Source of the DNA: Macrolepiota albuminosa
Lineage: Eukaryota; Basidiomycota; Agaricomycetes; Agaricales; Agaricaceae
NCBI GenBank assembly: GCA_027475525.1
Contig: JAMWFC010000029.1
Span: 62,001-126,000, forward strand
Length of the DNA stretch: 64,000 bases
Reading direction: 5' to 3'
The translations under genes and the position numbers were made by a program. Shown in pieces: positions 25,391-37,332 of this stretch. The notes beneath the pieces were generated by a model, which saw only the letters and a program-made list of their open reading frames with translations, was not told where the DNA came from and did not search any database. Numbering within the stretch: position 1 is the stretch's first letter; each line of letters opens with the position of its first letter.

Positions 25391-26466
25391 TCGCACCGTG
25401 GGGAAGCTTGTCGAGCCTTTACGCACGATTTGTATGCCAAGAATTCATAGTTCATGCCAAAGTTCTGTCCAATACCAAGTTAGTAACTCGCGTTTGTAAG
25501 ATCCAAGATCCTGGGAGTGTAGGACCGTCCATGGACGGGTGACCAAGTGGAAGATCGTCATTAATGAACAGCCTGGGAAGTACAAGCTTCATTCCAGCTT
25601 CACAAAGTGTACTTGTTGCACCAATTGATATGTCTTTCTGGAAGATCGTCATATCTAATGTTAATAACAGAGGAAGTATTAACTCAGAAGAGATCACAGA
25701 TTATGGTAAGCGACTATATTGATACCTACCGTGGATAACAAAGTATAAACTAGGTAGATTAGAATTGTTATTATGAGTTGGGGTTCACAGTATACACGCC
25801 TCAGAAGCGACCACAGATGGTAAGCGACTGAGGTGTGGCGGCGGTACGAATATTAACGTCCAATCTCTCGTTGTGCAGTGTTCAATCTTTCTGACCTTTT
25901 TCCCTCTCTTTTACCTTTTTTTCCTCTTCTTTACCCGCGTCATACTTCAACTCATTTGGCGTCTCTTTACTCAGCTCTGACGGCGTCTCTAGCTCATTTC
26001 GAGTTGATCCTTGACCTTCGCGATCGCGGCTCTCAACGCGACATATTATGCCTTCGACCTACCTCGGGGGGACTAACTTCGACCACGTGCGGTACCATAT
26101 TTGACACTGTGAGCCCTTGTGCCTCGTTGACCATCTGCGCAGGCGAAACAAGCTCATAGTTCAATGACTACGTCGCCGAAGACATCGCGGTATTCTTCAA
26201 TAACCTCCGATCTTATCTAACCGCCACCGGAGAAGCGCACGTGGTAAAAATATTTTATCACTTGATTGCTATTTATAGCCCCACCTCTCTTGTCTTCCTG
26301 CCATTCTTTTGCGATGCTTGTCCTTGTATAACACGCTGGCCCTCATCCAACCTTTATAGAATTCTAGACCAACTAGACATACCATTGGACCCAGGACTCA
26401 CGATATAGAAGACATAGAAAGATTACTACCTTTTAATACTAGAAGTTTCAACAATATCACATCGTA
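25391..26466. other. Intergenic region with a possible decayed gene fragment
   Basis: Between about 25880 and 26230 several short frames have coding-like composition, for instance one encoding NDYVAEDIAVFFNNLRSYL near 26162-26220. They are interrupted by stops, and no ATG-started complete frame is present. It may be a decayed gene. The bases just before 26467 are the leader of the methyltransferase gene. Confidence 0.3.
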
Positions 26467-27774
26467 ATGGCCGCGAACTGTTCATATCATCCTACGATCT
26501 TTCTGTTCCCACTTGCTCGGCTCTCCTCACAATCCACTCAACAAGTTAGTGAAGCCTTGGAGAAGTTGCGTGCAGTCTACTGGTCGTCTCCACTCCCCAC
26601 CCAAATAACCCTCCCAAAACGCACGATCCTAGGCGATAGCACCAACACTGACTCTGGATACGCTACCGCCGAAAATTCTGACGACGAAGGAGAACCAAGC
26701 ACCGTAACACACGTCTCCAGCATTGCTGACAACGAGCGCCTTGAGGTGCTCAGAGCCGATACCCTTGAACGCGAGTTCGCCGTGCGCTGGACCACGGGCT
26801 TCATCTCGCGTTCGGATTCATGGATCGAGGATGCGCTCGGGGATGATGATAAAGCAACTCGTACGCGGCTTCTTGATGAGGCCACGAAACTCCTCTCTGC
26901 ATTCATCGGTGAAGTAACAGAGAATGACGATGACGATGAGCGAGACGAAGAGGAACCCGCGATGGTGCGCTCTGTGTCGTTCCCGACCAGTGAGGGTGAG
27001 GCGATTGAGGTTCAACTTCATGATGCGCCAATGCTGGAGGACGATCATACCTCCGTTGGGCTGCAGAGCTGGGGGAGCTGTATCCGTTTTGGAAAACGTA
27101 TATGCGCAAATCCGACCTCTTTCTCTCTCACCCCTTTGCCTCACGCTTCCGATCGGCCTCTACGCATCCTTGAGCTCGGCGCCGGTACCGGACTCCTCAG
27201 CATTCTCGCTGCGAAACTTTTGCACGGCAGTTCGCATCCACCCACCGTCATCGCGACAGACTTTCACCCAGACGTGCTTGCGAACCTTGCTATCAACGTC
27301 GCCGCCAATCTACCTTCATCATCTATACCCTCACCATCCAGACACACATTCCCACAAGTGCAAGTCCACACCCTCGACTGGGAATATCCCACCACATCGC
27401 CCCCACTTGACGAACCCTTCGACGTCATACTTGCTGCCGACGTAATATACCACCCACACCACGCGCGCTGGATCCGCGTGTGCGTTGAACGGCTTCTTCG
27501 TCGGCCAACTTCATCTGAACTCAAAGATGGGGAAGGTGGTGTGTTTTGGATGTTTAATGCTGTTAGGGAGGTTGGAAGGCACGAGGGGCTCGCTGAGTCT
27601 GTGGAGAGGGTGTTCAATGACAGCGCACCTGCAGGAACTGGAGAGGGAAGGAAGAAGGGGATGGCCCTGAGGATTTTGGAAATGGAAGAGGCGGAGAAGG
27701 AGTTGGGTGTTGGGAGGGTTGACGAGTCTGGATACAGACTATATAAGATTGGGTGGGTGGAGGATTCTACATAG
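26467..27774 (+). CDS. Lysine methyltransferase family 16 (METTL21/FAM86-type) protein
   Basis: An intronless gene of 435 residues encoding a class I S-adenosylmethionine-dependent methyltransferase of the Methyltransf_16 group, whose members mostly methylate lysines of translation factors and chaperones. The SAM-binding motif I is ILELGAGTGLLSILAAKLL, preceded by the family feature GLQSWGSCIRFGKRI (usually 'G..vW.aa..L'). Later VIATDFHPDVLANLAINV (motif II) and FDVILAADVIYHPHHARWI correspond to the conserved D.I..sDv.Y motif. An acidic low-complexity insert (ENDDDDERDEEE) separates the N-terminal part, about 170 residues, from the catalytic domain. The N-terminus resembles FAM86/EEF2KMT-like fungal proteins, but the substrate cannot be fixed from sequence alone. 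Lack of introns contrasts with most neighbours. Confidence 0.85.
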   Translation: MAANCSYHPTIFLFPLARLSSQSTQQVSEALEKLRAVYWSSPLPTQITLPKRTILGDSTNTDSGYATAENSDDEGEPSTVTHVSSIADNERLEVLRADTLEREFAVRWTTGFISRSDSWIEDALGDDDKATRTRLLDEATKLLSAFIGEVTENDDDDERDEEEPAMVRSVSFPTSEGEAIEVQLHDAPMLEDDHTSVGLQSWGSCIRFGKRICANPTSFSLTPLPHASDRPLRILELGAGTGLLSILAAKLLHGSSHPPTVIATDFHPDVLANLAINVAANLPSSSIPSPSRHTFPQVQVHTLDWEYPTTSPPLDEPFDVILAADVIYHPHHARWIRVCVERLLRRPTSSELKDGEGGVFWMFNAVREVGRHEGLAESVERVFNDSAPAGTGEGRKKGMALRILEMEEAEKELGVGRVDESGYRLYKIGWVEDST

Positions 27775-28258
27775 TGGTAACTCACGTATGCATCCTGTAG
27801 AATTGATCATTTTCCTGGGGCCTTGGCTTGTATCGTTGTATCGTGCCACACTTGAGTCATTATTTGATGTTTCTGTGGTACAGGGCTGAACTTTGGATAA
27901 ATAAAGTCGTTGGCCTATTCGTGCTGCAACCACAAGAAATGCAGCTTTTTGATCAAACAAGAGATTTAAACGAAGACTTCTATTCATCAAGGTGAACCTG
28001 AATGTCTGTGTTTGGTCGCGTGCCAAAGAAAACTTGCGAAGTGTCCTTATCCGAAGCCAAGTTTTCCACGAGCGCTGTAGATAGTCCGTCCGATAGATAT
28101 CCGCACCGTGCCGTCAACTGTGCCGTGTAACTGGAGGAGCTTGCCGCCAGGACTATAAGTGATAGTCCAGCATTGAACTTCAGAGTCACCGACACCACCA
28201 GAGGAGCTTGACTTGTGCCCCGTCGATCTCATCCTACTAATTCCCCCTTTCCCATATC
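27775..28258. other. Intergenic region with a weak minus-strand frame
   Basis: An ATG-started minus-strand frame at 28047-28232 (61 codons) would be divergent from the small gene at 28259, with 26 bp between start codons. It has no known motif, and I regard it as unproven. Nothing else is visible. Confidence 0.3.
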
Positions 28259-28586
28259 ATGACGTCAGTAAGTCTCCCTTCACATACTTTTGTTTTCTGG
28301 CCTAATTCATGGCTTGTACCACCAGAAAATACGATTGGCCTTGTCGAAACGTGCCAAATTCTTGAAGGTCATTGTCAGGCGAGTTGTGCGATCTTTCACG
28401 CCGCCCACCAAGAGTGCACAGGTCAGTCGCAGTTTTACATATCTTAAATTGAATGCGCCCTCATGGAGAGATCAGCCATCCGGCCCGCTCGCGGAGCTGA
28501 TATCTGTCGGTCCAAAGCTAAAGAATGCCATCTCGGTGAGTGCACCACAAGTTGTCTTGTCAGGAAAGAAAAAACTGGAGGACTAG
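28259..28586 (+). CDS. Small basic hypothetical protein (71 residues, three exons)
   Basis: The ATG at 28259 begins a three-codon exon followed by gtaagt...ccag (28268-28325), a 32-codon exon, gtcagt...tcag (28422-28475), and a 37-codon final exon ending in TAG at 28584-28586. All joins are phase 0. The product starts MTSKIRLALSKRAKFLKVIV, is strongly basic and amphipathic in its first half, and ends GKKKLED. I do not recognise it. Support comes from two clean introns and the uninterrupted spliced frame; a very short first exon and the absence of a known family keep confidence moderate. It could be a small ribosome-, mitochondrion- or membrane-associated protein, but nothing decides this. Confidence 0.4.
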
Positions 28587-28986
28587 GCAAAGGAAGATTG
28601 TTCTACGTACTATATCGTGCGTCTTCCTTGTTCACACTATTCGAAGTAGGTACATGCTGCATCATGGGCCGATTTGCAGCCCGGAGACATCGTTTGAGGT
28701 AGCTTATGGTTGGCACTTGCAGGGTCTTTATTGAGACCAAGTGAAGAGCCTGGGATTCACCACCACGAAGCAGGATCATGTCGCGGAGCAGAGGGCACAT
28801 GGACCGGTGTTTCAAAGATAGGAATAATGTTAATGAAAGCATTTGTTGAAGGATACCTCGTGTTGCAAGTCCTAAATTGTACACAAAGGGGTAAAATGGA
28901 AGACGATACATGCTTTCGCTTGCATTCCAAGTAACATTGCCATCACCCATAGGAGACATTTGCTGCGAATATATACAAGATACGGT

Positions 28987-30176
28987 CTATCCGAATCTTT
29001 GTTTCGCCAACTGTTGAAACATGTCCATGGTAGCCTTTGAAATTTCAGAGAAATTAGTATTAGCAGAAGCAATAAGCCAAATCAAACCTGTTCCTTCTGT
29101 TTGAACATCTCGGCTCGTTCGCGGGCAGCAGCGGCTTTCTCCTCCCTCGCGGCACTATATCTATTCTTCGCTGCATCTCTTCTGGCGACCCTGCAGAATA
29201 CGTCGCATCAACTGAGATGCGATGGAAGAAGTCATAACTCACATATCCTTGTAGCTGTCTCCACCACCTAACAACGTGGACTCATCGACCTCGAACCCTT
29301 CGTCGCCTTTCTCCCTAAAGCTCTTATCCGCCTCCCTCCTCGCCCTCTTCTTCTCAAGCATCCCTTCTCGACCAACCTCCCGTGGACCAACCATATCCTC
29401 GATCCGTTCCTTTGCCTCCAGCTTATCCCGTTTCCGCTTATAGGACCGTTCCTCTTGCTCTCGTTCAGCTACCAACTCTCGAGATAATGTGAGGTCTGAA
29501 GCAGAAGGCATCGCTGGTCCCTGCATTCGTCCTCTACTGGTTGAGCCAGCCCGTGACGAAAGTTCTGCATGTTCTCGGTTATATGTCGCTGCGCCTATCT
29601 CTTCCCGTGTTGCTCTGAGAGCATCGACTTCAGCTTGCGAGCTTTTCGATGCGAAAGACCATTTATAAGCTGTTCTTTCCTTTGCAGAGACTGTCGATGG
29701 ATCGATACCTGCGTAGAGGGACCCTTGGGCAAAATTAAGAAGCTGTTGAAGAGAAATGAATAGATGACATACTGCGTAACTTCCCTCTATTCCAAGCCTA
29801 TATGTCGAATGAATCGACTTGAGGTTTCACAAAAAGGAAGTTCAAGCACACCTTTACGAACTTGCGAAAGTAACTGTCTTACAAATTAGGATCCACCGAA
29901 GTAGGAAACAGACGTGCTTACCTCCTAGCTCTATCACCAGAGAGTTCATCAAAGTACTGTGTGAATTAATTCGTGTTAATGAGGCCCTCGTTTTGTGAGG
30001 ACTCAATGACTCACCTTGCCCTTCTCATCTTTCAACCACGTTCTGAACTCGTCGCTTTTTTGGAAATAATCAGACTCCGATATTGGTTGAGCATCGTATG
30101 GCAGCTTGATGTCTCTTTCAGGTGTCCTGGAGCGGTTTCTGCGCGGAGACCTGGAAAGCGAACGGTTTGAGGGCAT
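28987..30176 (-). CDS. SCI1-like nuclear protein (style cell-cycle inhibitor 1 family)
   Basis: The gene has several exons on the minus strand from the ATG at 30176 to TAG at 28987-28989. The product begins MPSNRSLSRSPRRNRSRTPE, an Arg-Ser-rich segment typical of nuclear RNA-processing proteins. Next comes the family core FRTWLKDEKGK + YFDELSGDRARR + YFRKFVK + AWNRGKL + SLYAGIDPS, each piece from its own exon. The rest is charged and helical (REQEERSYKRKRDKLEAKER, then EKKRARREADKSFREKG), ending MDMFQQLAKQRFG. The core matches plant SCI1 and uncharacterised fungal and animal relatives. SCI1 is nuclear and affects cell proliferation in plants, while the fungal function is not established. Exon borders are by eye and one donor is weak. 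Confidence 0.75.
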
Positions 30177-30394
30177 GAAGTTGTGGAACAAAGATTCTTC
30201 AAAGATCCTCAACAAACATAAACATCTCCCCAGTAGATCCTCTCTTCCTCTATATTTATGTAGAATCTGTTCCTTCTTGTCTACGAGAGGTGAGATGTAC
30301 GTATAAAGTTTTTGATTCACGATTTTACATCATGGCCTTTGACTACAGTATTATATATTCGATGCAGTTTCTCAAACACTCATTAAGTCAGCGC

Positions 30395-32393
30395 TCAGCC
30401 TCGAGCCTTCAAAGCAGCAGCGTGAGACTTGAGGATGGGGTATACAGCTCCATCAGGATAGATGGCGAATCCGTCATTGGGTGTATCACCACTAGAGTTA
30501 GAAATGTCAGAAAACTGTCTACGGATACTGGTATGAATGAGACGAACCTAGAGAGGTGGGACCCAGATTGCCTGGTTGTTAAACGATACAATAAATATAA
30601 GAAACTCTTTTCTGAGGCAGTGTCGACTTACCAGATAAGGTCTCCAGCCAGACCAGACGAGATAATCTCATCAAACCAGGCCTGATAAGTCGTCGTCTGC
30701 GCGCTCGTAACTCCAAACTCTTCCAAAATCACAGGTTTTTTCGCGGAGTTCTGAGAAGCAGCATGATCAGAGATCCATTGGACACCCCAGAGGGTCGAGT
30801 TGCCGCCTTGACCCCAAGATTCCTAGGTTATTTTTAGTGTCAAATATGGTTCGTGCGTGGTGAATACATACAGGATAGGCCTATATACAGAAGAGGATCA
30901 ATTACACGTCAACAGTAATGTGATAAAACGTACGTGGAAAGTGCCAAAGTCAACAGTATCGATAGCTAGGTTAACGGCGAAGTCAACACCCTCGCTACCT
31001 CTGCCAGACACGTCAGAGTCGTTTTTCCGATAATTCATCTCTAACGTACTGGTAGGGGTAGTTGGGTCCATTGGGTTCGTTATAGAAACCTTCATCACCA
31101 ATAGCGACCAAATGGTTAGAATCAATGGATTTGATATACGCAGAGAAAGTCTTGATCCAAGCAGTGACCGTAGTTGTCGTACAAGTTCCCGTGGAGGTAC
31201 TGTACACATTTGTTAGTGTATGAGTCTCGAGGCACAAAGAAGCTACATACCCAGTGGTGCCTCGGCACCTGGGCTCGTTCGAAAGCTCCCAGGCAAGGAT
31301 CGTGGGCTCGTCTTTGTAGCGGGTGACAAAGGTCTTGACATAATTCCTGTAAGCGGCTTGGACGGTGGCGTCTGTGTAGAAAAGGTCATGATTCTGCGAA
31401 TTCAGGAGCTGCCTGACATATACGTCCATGCCTCCATAATCAGACCTGTTCATTAAGTCAGTCATGTAAGCTCGACTCTGCCTAGAGTTGAGTTAATTTT
31501 TTTTTACCAATTGTTGGTTCTTGAGAGGAATTTTCATAAACATCAGACTGTACAAATGCGGATAGAATGTGCTTACAAGGCAACGATGAGACGGATGCCG
31601 TTAGCCTTAGCAGCAGCAACTACGTCATCTGTGAGAAAGATCAGCAATCGCTCAACCTTCGATTTCCTATGCATTACCAAAGTTCTGCAGGCCAGTAGCT
31701 CCTGTATTGATTGTCGGTGTGCTTCCAGACCAGATCTGGTAATATTCGCCATTGGCACTTGTCACCTCATTGAAACCCCTAGTGTTTCTTTTCTTAGGTA
31801 GAAAAAAGCAACGTTGTGGTCATAGCTCACCAGGTGCGAACGGTGGTTCCGCCAGCGGCCGCAATATCTGCAAAGGCCTTGTTCATATTATCTACGCTAA
31901 GACCGATCAAGCCCATCCAATATGAGTTTCCACTGACAAAGGTCATGGTTAAATGGAGAAATGAATAACCATTATAGAAGTTGAGCTCACCCAACGACGG
32001 TGTAAGGCTGACCATTCACAACGAAGCGAGTACCGGAGGTCGTGACGAAACCTGAAGCGGCCACAGTCGGGGTCGCACTGGCAGTAGTGCTCGTTGCGGT
32101 ACTCGCGGTAGTGACAGTGGTAGAACTGGAACTTGGCCTAGTTGTGGTCGAGGTAGCAGTCGTACTAGGAAGACATTGCCAGTACCAATCATTTTGGTAC
32201 GTGCAAACCGATCCAGCCACGCAAGCTGTAATGTATGATTAGTCAACGTCAATAATAACTCTGGAAAAGATATGAACTGACTTGTGTCGCCAGTCCAGTT
32301 AAGGCCACCGCACTGCCCCCAAACAGGCTGTTGGGCAAGGACGGAGGAAATGGTCAAAGTCAGAGCAATGAGAGCCGAGGGGAGCTTCGGCAT
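30395..32393 (-). CDS. Endo-beta-1,4-mannanase, GH5 with N-terminal CBM1
   Basis: A secreted enzyme that cuts mannan and glucomannan in plant cell walls. The signal peptide is MPKLPSALIALTLTISSVLA. The CBM1 cellulose-binding module follows directly, with QPVWGQCGGLNWTGDT...CVAGSVC and WYWQCLP carrying the conserved Cys and aromatic residues. It is followed by a Ser/Thr-rich linker (roughly 50 residues) and a GH5 subfamily-7-type catalytic domain. Catalytic residues are visible: the acid/base Glu in WELSNEPRC and the nucleophile Glu in VILEEFGV. Many introns interrupt the gene. The end is ILKSHAAALKARG and a TGA at 30395-30397. The start ATG at 32393 is fixed by the signal peptide. It lies between the SCI1-like and EthD genes, all on the minus strand but apparently independent. 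Confidence 0.93.
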
Positions 32394-33317
32394 TTTGTTC
32401 TGGGGAAACAAAGGTCATTGGTGAGCCCTTTTATCAAATGGCTGCAGAAAACTTTCCGAAGTAATAATCCGCGTGTTCTTATGAAAGGAGATGTCGGTGA
32501 TTTCCGCTCAGTCTCTTTTTCGTCGACGGATCATACTGCTAGGAAACTTATTCGACCTTAGGAAAGAAATTTCCAGCAAAGAGAAAAAAAGGCGTGTGGA
32601 GCCAGAAGCACTTCAGACTTGTAAAAAAAAAAAAGCCTAGGAAAGCCAGAGTTTGAGAAAGAGCCATCCGGAGATTAGCCGCAGGTTCAAAGTGCAGTTG
32701 CGAAAAAAAGCCGCACAATGTAGAGGAAGAAACAGAACGTAAACCAAAATGATGCCCGGACGTCGGCTGTGCACGGCTCGATGGAGAACTTCAATATCGG
32801 AGCGACTGCGGAGAAATGGCATGTGTGAATGCAGTCCGCACCGTACCACATTCCAACGTGCCGTTTTTTCTTTGTTTGGCACTCGGGAGCAAAGCCATGG
32901 ATGACATGTGTACGCCCTAATTGAGACTATTTAGTTTATAGGTGCTTTGATGAGCATCAGGTGAGATATTTCAGAGGAACTGAAGGAGTGACGTTCTAAT
33001 AGAGGGTTTTCATAGGGTTTTTATGTTAGGTATGCCTATTGGATTGGCTTGCTTATCGACGTGATCCAGGAAGCAGATGTCTAAGCCAGAGAAGTTCCCA
33101 CACCCGAACAAGGTCCTAACACAGCCAAATCGTTGCACGCTAACAAATCATTTGCATTTTGGGTCCTTATCTATACAAAGGGAAGCAAGCTTCCCAATAA
33201 CACTATGATAGTTCAAAACGATAACCGAACAAGACAATATTGAATCATTGTGTCTGCAAAAAAACAGTCGAGTCGACAGGTATACGATAAGTATTGCTGG
33301 ACATCGTGAATTACCTA
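32394..33317. other. Intergenic region upstream of the mannanase gene
   Basis: About 920 bp without a gene. It holds poly-A/T tracts and should contain the mannanase promoter. A short minus-strand frame at 32637-32882 has no recognisable content. Confidence 0.4.
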
Positions 33318-33799
33318 TTAAATGATGGTAACAATTCCGACTGGAAGCATTTGACACTTTCCACGATCGAGAAAGTTGTCTTCATCTGGTCGAGCTTTCC
33401 TCTGGTATTCTTCAGATTCAAAAACCTGCGATTGTATGAGCCACAGGAGAAGGTGAGGTTCGTACAAACATACTGCCAAGATTTTATCAAAACTCTCTCC
33501 TTTCAAAATGACGACCCCATCCCAGTCTGATACCAGAAACCCCATGGCTGTCAATTTTGGGATCCAACTATTATCTGTATGTGCCTGCAGGGACGACTTC
33601 GCAAAGGACGAAGTTAATTACTTTTGCTCGGACTTGCCTGTTCGTATGCCAAAATGTTACTCTTTACTATTTCCAAAGAGACGAACAGCTTCGCATGAGT
33701 CTCATGCCAGTAATTGCTGAACTGTTCCCAAGTCAAGCCCTCCTTTCTCTTCAGAAGAAAAAGGAGATGAGCGTAATCCGGACGGATTGATTGAGCCAT
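33318..33799 (-). CDS. EthD-domain protein (ferredoxin-like dimeric alpha/beta barrel)
   Basis: Three exons give about 128 residues. The ATG at 33799 opens MAQSIRPDYAHLLFLLKRKE, followed by LTWEQFSNYWHETHAKLF, the characteristic EthD 'F..yW...Ha' helix. A 47-bp intron (gtaatt...acag) leads into PKLTAMGFLVSDWDGVVIL, and a second intron (gtatgt...gcag) into VFESEEYQRKARPDEDNFLD, the second half of the fold, ending at a TAA at 33318. EthD proteins are small dimeric alpha/beta-barrel proteins; fungal members include dehydratases and decarboxylases of polyketide pathways and proteins of unknown role. No polyketide synthase is nearby, so no pathway can be named. Confidence 0.85.
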
Positions 33800-36700
33800 C
33801 AGTCTTGTTGAACCCCAATAGCTCAAGTACTTATAAAGGAGAAAATCAACACCTACTTAGGCTCCGTCATGTGGCCATTGCTTGCATCTGGCGTCCGGAT
33901 AGAGCTTCTTTTGCTTGTATTAGCTCTACTGTGCGGTCCGCCATATCCGGGCAGGAAGACGATTTGAAGGCAGTCTAAGGTAAATGAACGTTTTTCGGAG
34001 TAATTTCTCGGTTACATCTCTCGAGCTTCTGCATATTATGCACCACGTCTGTTGGCCTTGTCTCCGCTGCACCATTTACGCACATCACTGGCATCATTAT
34101 CGTTGTTCCGCTTGATGTAAATGGTAAAGATGGAAAGATCATTCATTGCTCGGCAAGACACGTACAAAGCGGAGTCGGAATTCAATATTCACCAGTCACG
34201 GAACGTGGGCTTACTTTTTCTTGACTTTCTATCCACGCAGATACTAGCGCATGAGATCCAATGCACCAACTTGGATATCTACCCGGACGAGCGACGGAAT
34301 CGTTCATCAGCTGATACATCTTTAAAATTCTCTATTTTTTCTGCCCTTCTAACCAGGCCCTCCACATAACTTACCTCCAGTTTGAAGACGATCGCTTTGT
34401 TCTTCGTCCTTACCTTCTGTGGCAGTTCTATCCTTGCCCAAGCAGATTCTGAGAATGTGACAACAACGATCATTGACAATGCTAATCCGAGGAACATCCT
34501 ACGGCCATATGCTTTCATCCTGAAGGTTTTTTTTAAAAAAAAAGAGAGAGAACATGTCCCTTTTTAGACGACATTGACCTCACTCTTCTTGGCAACACTT
34601 CAAGTGAGGCTTTGACGCTATGAACGAGCATACTGACAAACAGCTTTTCTTGATTACCCTGGCGATGCTTACGTCAAAGTTGACGGAAAGCTTGGTGAAG
34701 CCAATCTAACTCCTTACCCGAGCAACATTGAATTTTAGTTCATCTCTTGTGTCTTGAAACGCTCCGTCTGGGCTCAGCTTGTCTCACAGTTTAGAAACCG
34801 CGTAGACTTTATAAGACCTTATTCAGAACATCCATAACTTCACCAATACTGAATACATCATTCCACATGGCAGGAATCTTATTCTTCATATGATATTCAA
34901 TGTACTAAATCCACTGGCAATCGGTGGTGCGTTTCCGGCAACAATTTATCGCCTCTTCGAATCTGTCCCTGCTATATAACTCTCACCTCCAAATCTACCG
35001 CACTCTGTAGGAGATATTTCTCTCTTCTGCAATAAGTCCACATGTTCTGCACCGATAGTGTTTGGTGGGATTCGGCAGGACCCACGTACTATCTCAGGTC
35101 GCGATTATGACATTCCTCTCAACTCCTTTTCGGGAGTGTATGGTCCGCTTCTATCTGTAGCCACTTGACTTTTGTTTGTACGTCCTTTAGGTCCTTCCAC
35201 ACCGTCATTTATATTGGAGAGGGATCGCGGGGCGTCAGTGATCCGATGCCGCCGCCGTAGAGGGAAATTATGATGGAAAACTTATACAGTCGGAATACTT
35301 GAGTCGGAAACGGAATTCGGAATATCTCGGTCGTTGACGAATTTTGTTGTATCCGACAATTTACTTAGGCGGCATCCGTTGAGGATTCAACTCTGATCAC
35401 TGACGACCCATTGTTTGACGATCAACCCAGAAGTTCTTCTCGGCTCCAAGATATCCGCATCTGTTTGCTCCTTGCGATGAACCTTTGAATCCATGCATTT
35501 TTCCTACCGTGTATTCGTGTCCTATGAAAGCGTTATTTGGTGGTGAGATCCTGTATTTCTGGGTCTTATGAGTTTTATGCTGGATTCATCAAAGATAGGT
35601 CGCATAACAAACATCGCGGCTATTATTTCACTGATAGTGAGTGAGGTTAATATTTTGCCGCCCATGGGTATGGTTTTACTGGAAGCATTGAGTGCTTTAA
35701 TAAAGTTCGCTTCCTCTGAAAAATGGCCTCAGACTCGTCTGCTTGTATCCCAGAATTGTCTTGGCTCGAGAAGGAGTCATGAGGCACATCTTCTGGGACT
35801 TCAGGTCAACGTCAGTTCATGGTAAAGTCCAGCATCGGATCGTGACGTTGTCTGGGTATGGAGTACCGTAGTCCGTCCTGATTGATTGCATGGGTGATAC
35901 TAATCGATGCATCGATACCAAATGGCTCAGGGCATATAATGATATGACGACCTAAACCCTGCTGTCAGATGTAGAAGTTTTACATCCTTACTTAGACCAT
36001 GATCAGAAAAGAGCAGTCATTTCGAGTGAAGGAAACAAGGCTCTTATTCATAGGATCCACAAAAATCAAGTTGTGGGGAAGTACATTCGCCTTGTACTCT
36101 TTCTGATTTGAATACTTACGAGATCGAATACATAATTGTTGGATTCATTGCGTGGTAAGAGGATATCATGAGGATCTTCTCATTCGGCTCCTTGCTCTAG
36201 AAGACGAATCTTGCGACGTCCTGTTATATCCTGCTGGTGCCACAATTGTTGACCGTGACTCGATATTGCTAGCGACTGACGGTAAAGAAAACCGAATCTA
36301 ACTATTGGCAGGTATCAATCGTGAGAAATGCTTTCACACATAGACCGCGCTGGTACTAACCATATTCCGCACGCGAAATGCCTTGCATTCTTGTGAGGAT
36401 GAGAGCTGCGCATAGTGGGTACATTGTGGTGATGATGGGATGCACCGAACGTGAGTTAGGATGCGGTTGGGAAACTACTTGTACAATATACGAAGGCACA
36501 GGATTTCAGCCATATTTCCAGGCCTAGGCCAGTCCCGCCATCTCTAGGGAGTTTCGGAGTTCGCGGGTGGACGAATCCCTTGTAAATAATCAAATATAAC
36601 AAAATACGATGTGCCGAGATGATGGTGAGCTTTAGATGGTACAGACAGTGGGTACCTCGTTCAACGGTTGCTGTCGTTTTTATCACATTGTTACCCGATC

Positions 36701-37332
36701 ACGCGGGGGCCGTTGAAGATATGGGTGGTAAGCAGTTCCGTGAGCCAGGGCAGGAGGGACATAGATTATTTGGATACGTATTTGAATATTGTGGCTCTTT
36801 TCCAAAGATAGAGATTTGGTAGCCACAACCCAAGCGCGTGGGCTGGATTGAGCTGAAGAAAGGCGCATGTGATATGTCAACGCCACGTTCATCACGGAAG
36901 ATGCCGAATCTGACTCCACATCGAGCAATCGAGAGACAAAGGTGTACAAATACATCCGCTATTTATCCGTTCTTGAAGCACTCATAGCAGCTCATTGAGA
37001 TATGCTGGACGCAAGTGATACATACAGGTAGTAGATGATCATAGTGAGAGCCTGCCTACAAAAAACGGTGGGAGAAGGGCGCAAACTTCGCCCAAAAATA
37101 CAGATAAAGAAATTCAGGCGATCTTCCAAGCCACAAAGAGCTCAGAATCCGATGGCTCGTGCGTCTTCCGACCGTGAGAACTTCCGACTGGCTATGTGGG
37201 TTACTTTTTTGTCTTGAATCAAGCCATTCATTGTCCCTTCCTTTCTTCCCTGCCCCCACTACTTTCGCACCTCAGTTTCCAAGGACTTGCGAATTCCACT
37301 CCAAACTTTCGATTCTTCGACAATAACTCGTA
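33800..37332. other. Gene-poor region of about 3.5 kb
   Basis: Apart from the weak small secreted-protein candidate at 34279-34518 I see no gene. Frames at 34121-34369, 35568-35825 and 36619-36822 are short, mostly without ATG or family resemblance, and overlap opposite frames. The final 150 bp before 37333 are pyrimidine-rich and look like the histone H3 leader. Confidence 0.4.
34279..34518 (-). CDS. Possible small secreted protein
   Basis: A 79-codon ATG-started frame. The N-terminus MKAYGRRMFLGLALSMIVVV continues to a plausible signal-peptidase site (SAWA). The remainder is charged, with no cysteines and no recognised motif. Possible splice signals lie within the frame (gtaagg, gtaagt), so the mature sequence is uncertain. 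Small secreted proteins are common in mushroom genomes, but signal-like N-termini also arise by chance, so this is a weak call. Confidence 0.3.
   Translation of the reverse strand: MKAYGRRMFLGLALSMIVVVTFSESAWARIELPQKVRTKNKAIVFKLEVSYVEGLVRRAEKIENFKDVSADERFRRSSG

Noticed and set aside
25500..25560. String 'ggacgggtgacc' resembling the 3' part of 5S rRNA
   Set aside because: Only about a dozen bases fit and the internal promoter and paired stems of 5S are absent.
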